A DNA stretch of 5,771 bases from CAZEHS01 sp964511875 (lineage in GTDB: Bacteria; Bacillota; Clostridia; Peptostreptococcales; Acidaminobacteraceae), in contig CAZEHS010000139.1 of the NCBI GenBank assembly GCA_964511875.1, positions 1-5,771 on the forward strand, in the 5' to 3' direction. Under the pieces are notes generated by a model, which did not search any database, had not been told where the DNA came from, and saw nothing but the letters and a program-made list of their open reading frames with translations. This document shows positions 5,719 through 5,771 of the stretch, in pieces. How positions within the stretch are numbered: the first letter of the stretch is position 1; the number at the start of each line of letters is the position of its first letter. The translations under genes and the position numbers were made by a program.

Positions 5719-5771
5719 TGAACCGCCCCCTGTCAAGTAGACAGGTAATAAAACAAAAGATAGCATCACTG
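5719..5771 (+). mobile_element. Probable terminal end of an IS3-family insertion sequence (continues to the right)
   Basis: Three bases after the LytTR stop codon the sequence begins TGAACCGCCCCCTG. This resembles the terminal inverted repeats of IS3-family elements, which start with TG and often have TGAACCGCCCC-like ends. It is followed by a hairpin CCTGTC / GACAGG (5729-5734 and 5740-5745), a type of structure found near the ends of such elements, and then AT-rich sequence. The transposase and opposite end are outside the window, so this is pattern recognition only. The hairpin has no T-run and is a poor terminator candidate. Confidence 0.42.

Noticed and set aside
5729..5745. CCTGTC/GACAGG hairpin as the terminator of the LytTR gene
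   Set aside because: The stem is only 6 bp and no T-run follows; it fits better as part of an insertion-sequence end.

Overview
The window looks like one edge of a bacterial microcompartment (BMC) locus of the propanediol/glycerol utilisation type, together with its regulators. The BMC assignment rests on a PduA/EutM-like hexameric shell protein at the left edge, read from the minus strand and cut by the window. The operon it belongs to continues to the left, outside the window. The enzyme that would fix the substrate is not visible, so 1,2-propanediol or glycerol is an inference from the shell protein, the glycerol-type channel, the PocR sensor domain and the PduQ-like alcohol dehydrogenase. 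Strong AGGAGG-type ribosome sites, YesN/LytS-style and LytTR two-component proteins and U-tailed terminators suggest a Bacillota (clostridial or Negativicutes-like) host. No species can be named.

Minus strand, in transcription order: a cytosolic histidine kinase with a PocR ligand-binding domain (3524-2307) lies 2 bp upstream of an AraC-type response regulator (2304-1231), and the pair ends at a strong intrinsic terminator (1181-1219). A new promoter with a good -10, a weak -35 and an inverted repeat then drives an aquaglyceroporin (1016-282), followed 31 bp later by the BMC shell gene (250 to the left edge). The simplest reading is that the kinase senses the diol or a related small molecule, phosphorylates the regulator, and the regulator activates the channel-shell operon.

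Plus strand: divergent from the kinase across a 205-bp region is an iron-containing alcohol dehydrogenase of the PduQ/FucO family (3730-4866), which would reduce the aldehyde product to alcohol and regenerate NAD+. Its stop codon lies inside a terminator-like hairpin. Next is a LytTR-type response regulator (5009-5716) with no kinase partner in view. The last ~53 bases begin with what looks like the terminal repeat of an IS3-family insertion sequence, directly after that gene's stop codon.

Most components belong to known families. The least ordinary points are the PocR sensing function being carried by a two-component pair rather than one AraC protein, the second, orphan LytTR regulator, and the likely IS junction.
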